From Clostridia bacterium (GTDB lineage Bacteria > Bacillota_A > Clostridia > Christensenellales > Aristaeellaceae): DNA of 24,133 nt. Location: the NCBI GenBank assembly GCA_017938785.1, contig JAGBAU010000268.1:1-24133 (forward strand), written 5' to 3'. Below are positions 23,492-24,133 of the stretch, in pieces (the first letter of the stretch is position 1; each line of letters begins with the position of its first letter). The position numbers and the translations under genes were made by a program. The notes under the pieces were generated by a model. The model saw only the letters and a program-made list of their open reading frames with translations, did no database searches and was not told the DNA's origin.

Positions 23492-23525
23492 AAGAAACCA
23501 CATCTTGTGGAAGATGTGGTTTCTT
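23492..23525 (+). other. Leader hairpin of nrdD
   Basis: A perfect 15-bp stem (23492-23506 with 23511-23525) with loop GTGG, starting about nine bases after the expected transcription start. Its 3' arm ends GGTTTCTT and is followed by AGTCACTAGG, so it has no full external U-tract. It could be an attenuator, a 5' stabilising hairpin or a weak terminator for transcripts coming from upstream. Confidence 0.75.
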
Positions 23526-23546
23526 AGTCACTAGGAGGGTACAATC

Positions 23547-24133
23547 ATGTTGGACACGATACTCAAGAGAGACGGCCGTACCGTCTCCTTTGATCCTGAA
23601 AAGATTACCAATGCCATCGTAAAGGCATTTGAGGCCAGCCACAGCGCCAAAACCCTGGAAGCCGCAGAAGAGATCACCCGCCAGGTGATCCGCAACCTGG
23701 AGCGCAGCGAAGCCATCGGCGTTCCCAGCGTTGAAGAAGTGCAGGATATGGTTGAAAGCGTCCTGATCGAAAAGGGCTTTGTGCGCACCGCAAAGAGCTA
23801 TATCCTCTACCGCGCCGAGCGCAGCCGCATCCGCGAAATGAATACCCGTCTGATGCGCATCTACGATGACATCACCAACAAGGCCGCCATCGATTCCGAT
23901 ATCAAGCGCGAAAACGCCAACATCAACGGTGATACCGCCATGGGCGCCATGCTCAAGTATGGTTCCGAGGGTGCAAAGCAGTTCAACCTGATGTTCATGA
24001 TGAAGCCGGAGCACGCCGAAGCTCATCGCAGCGGCGATATCCACATTCATGATATGGACTTCCTGACCCTCACCACCACCTGCTGCCAGATCGACCTGAT
24101 CAAGCTGTTCAAGAACGGCTTCTCCACCGGCCA
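23547..24133 (+). CDS. nrdD: Anaerobic ribonucleoside-triphosphate reductase, N-terminal part
   Basis: NrdD reduces ribonucleoside triphosphates to deoxy forms without oxygen, using a glycyl radical installed by NrdG. The visible 195 residues start with an ATP-cone (about 3-95: ILKRDGRTVSFDPEKITNAI and onward), the allosteric dATP/ATP domain. The catalytic domain then opens with GDIHIHDMDFLTLTTTCCQID, the conserved NrdD block. The gene runs off the right edge, so the catalytic cysteines beyond the CC pair and the C-terminal glycyl motif are not seen. ATG 23547 follows AGGAGG by eight bases. It is controlled by the NrdR-type promoter described upstream. Its presence points to an anaerobic or facultative host. 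Confidence 0.96.
   Translation, partial: MLDTILKRDGRTVSFDPEKITNAIVKAFEASHSAKTLEAAEEITRQVIRNLERSEAIGVPSVEEVQDMVESVLIEKGFVRTAKSYILYRAERSRIREMNTRLMRIYDDITNKAAIDSDIKRENANINGDTAMGAMLKYGSEGAKQFNLMFMMKPEHAEAHRSGDIHIHDMDFLTLTTTCCQIDLIKLFKNGFSTG

Noticed and set aside
1..24133. CRISPR array, tRNA/rRNA genes, insertion sequences, prophage, defence or toxin-antitoxin systems
   Set aside because: No regularly spaced repeats, tRNA-like folds, transposase or integrase frames, or defence-type genes were seen. The gene content is core metabolism and information processing.

Overview
The window looks like a chromosomal housekeeping segment of a Gram-positive, probably anaerobic Clostridia-type bacterium of fairly high GC. 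Supporting signs are a dnaG-rpoD pair, a tRNA-Val-type T-box leader ahead of valS, strong AGGAGG ribosome sites, frequent TTG/GTG starts, a ThyX-type thymidylate synthase, an anaerobic NrdD reductase with NrdR boxes, and YebC, RecX and ComEC of Firmicutes type. A SpoIIQ-like M23 peptidase, a GerMN lipoprotein and a SigmaH/Spo0A-like promoter on dnaG-rpoD hint at a sporulating ancestry. No tRNA, rRNA, insertion sequence, prophage or CRISPR array was seen. Species cannot be fixed from the sequence alone.

Layout. 1-1913 (minus): start of rpoD and all of dnaG, with a regulatory gap to 2209. 2210-3319 (plus): a short aspartokinase, ending at a hairpin shared with valS. 3360-6614 (minus): promoter, valine T-box, a 73-residue membrane protein and valS. 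6611-9797 (minus): dacF-like D,D-carboxypeptidase, M23 protein, a small conserved protein and pgsA, all envelope-related or adjacent to envelope genes. 9935-13753 (plus): response regulator, sensor kinase and GerMN lipoprotein, divergent from dacF. 13791-15515 (minus): an asparagine synthetase homologue lacking the catalytic cysteine. 15634-20262 (plus): MBL-fold hydrolase, comEC, holA and a small secreted protein. 20313-21062 (minus) yebC and 21174-21800 (plus) recX are divergent. 21834-23171 (minus): a double-length thyX. 23547-end (plus): start of nrdD under an NrdR-type promoter.

Functionally the window covers replication and nucleotide supply (dnaG, holA, thyX, nrdD), transcription (rpoD, yebC), recombination and DNA uptake (recX, comEC), envelope building and sensing (pgsA, dacF, M23, two-component system with lipoprotein), and amino-acid supply and charging (aspartokinase, asnB-like, valS).

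Most of it is ordinary core genome. The points most worth a second look are the fused ThyX whose two halves keep complementary parts of the signature motif, the two-component/GerMN-lipoprotein operon that resembles actinobacterial mtrAB-lpqB, the small membrane protein placed under the valine T-box, the Cys-less asparagine synthetase, the lysine-free arginine-rich tail of the carboxypeptidase, and the leader region of nrdD.
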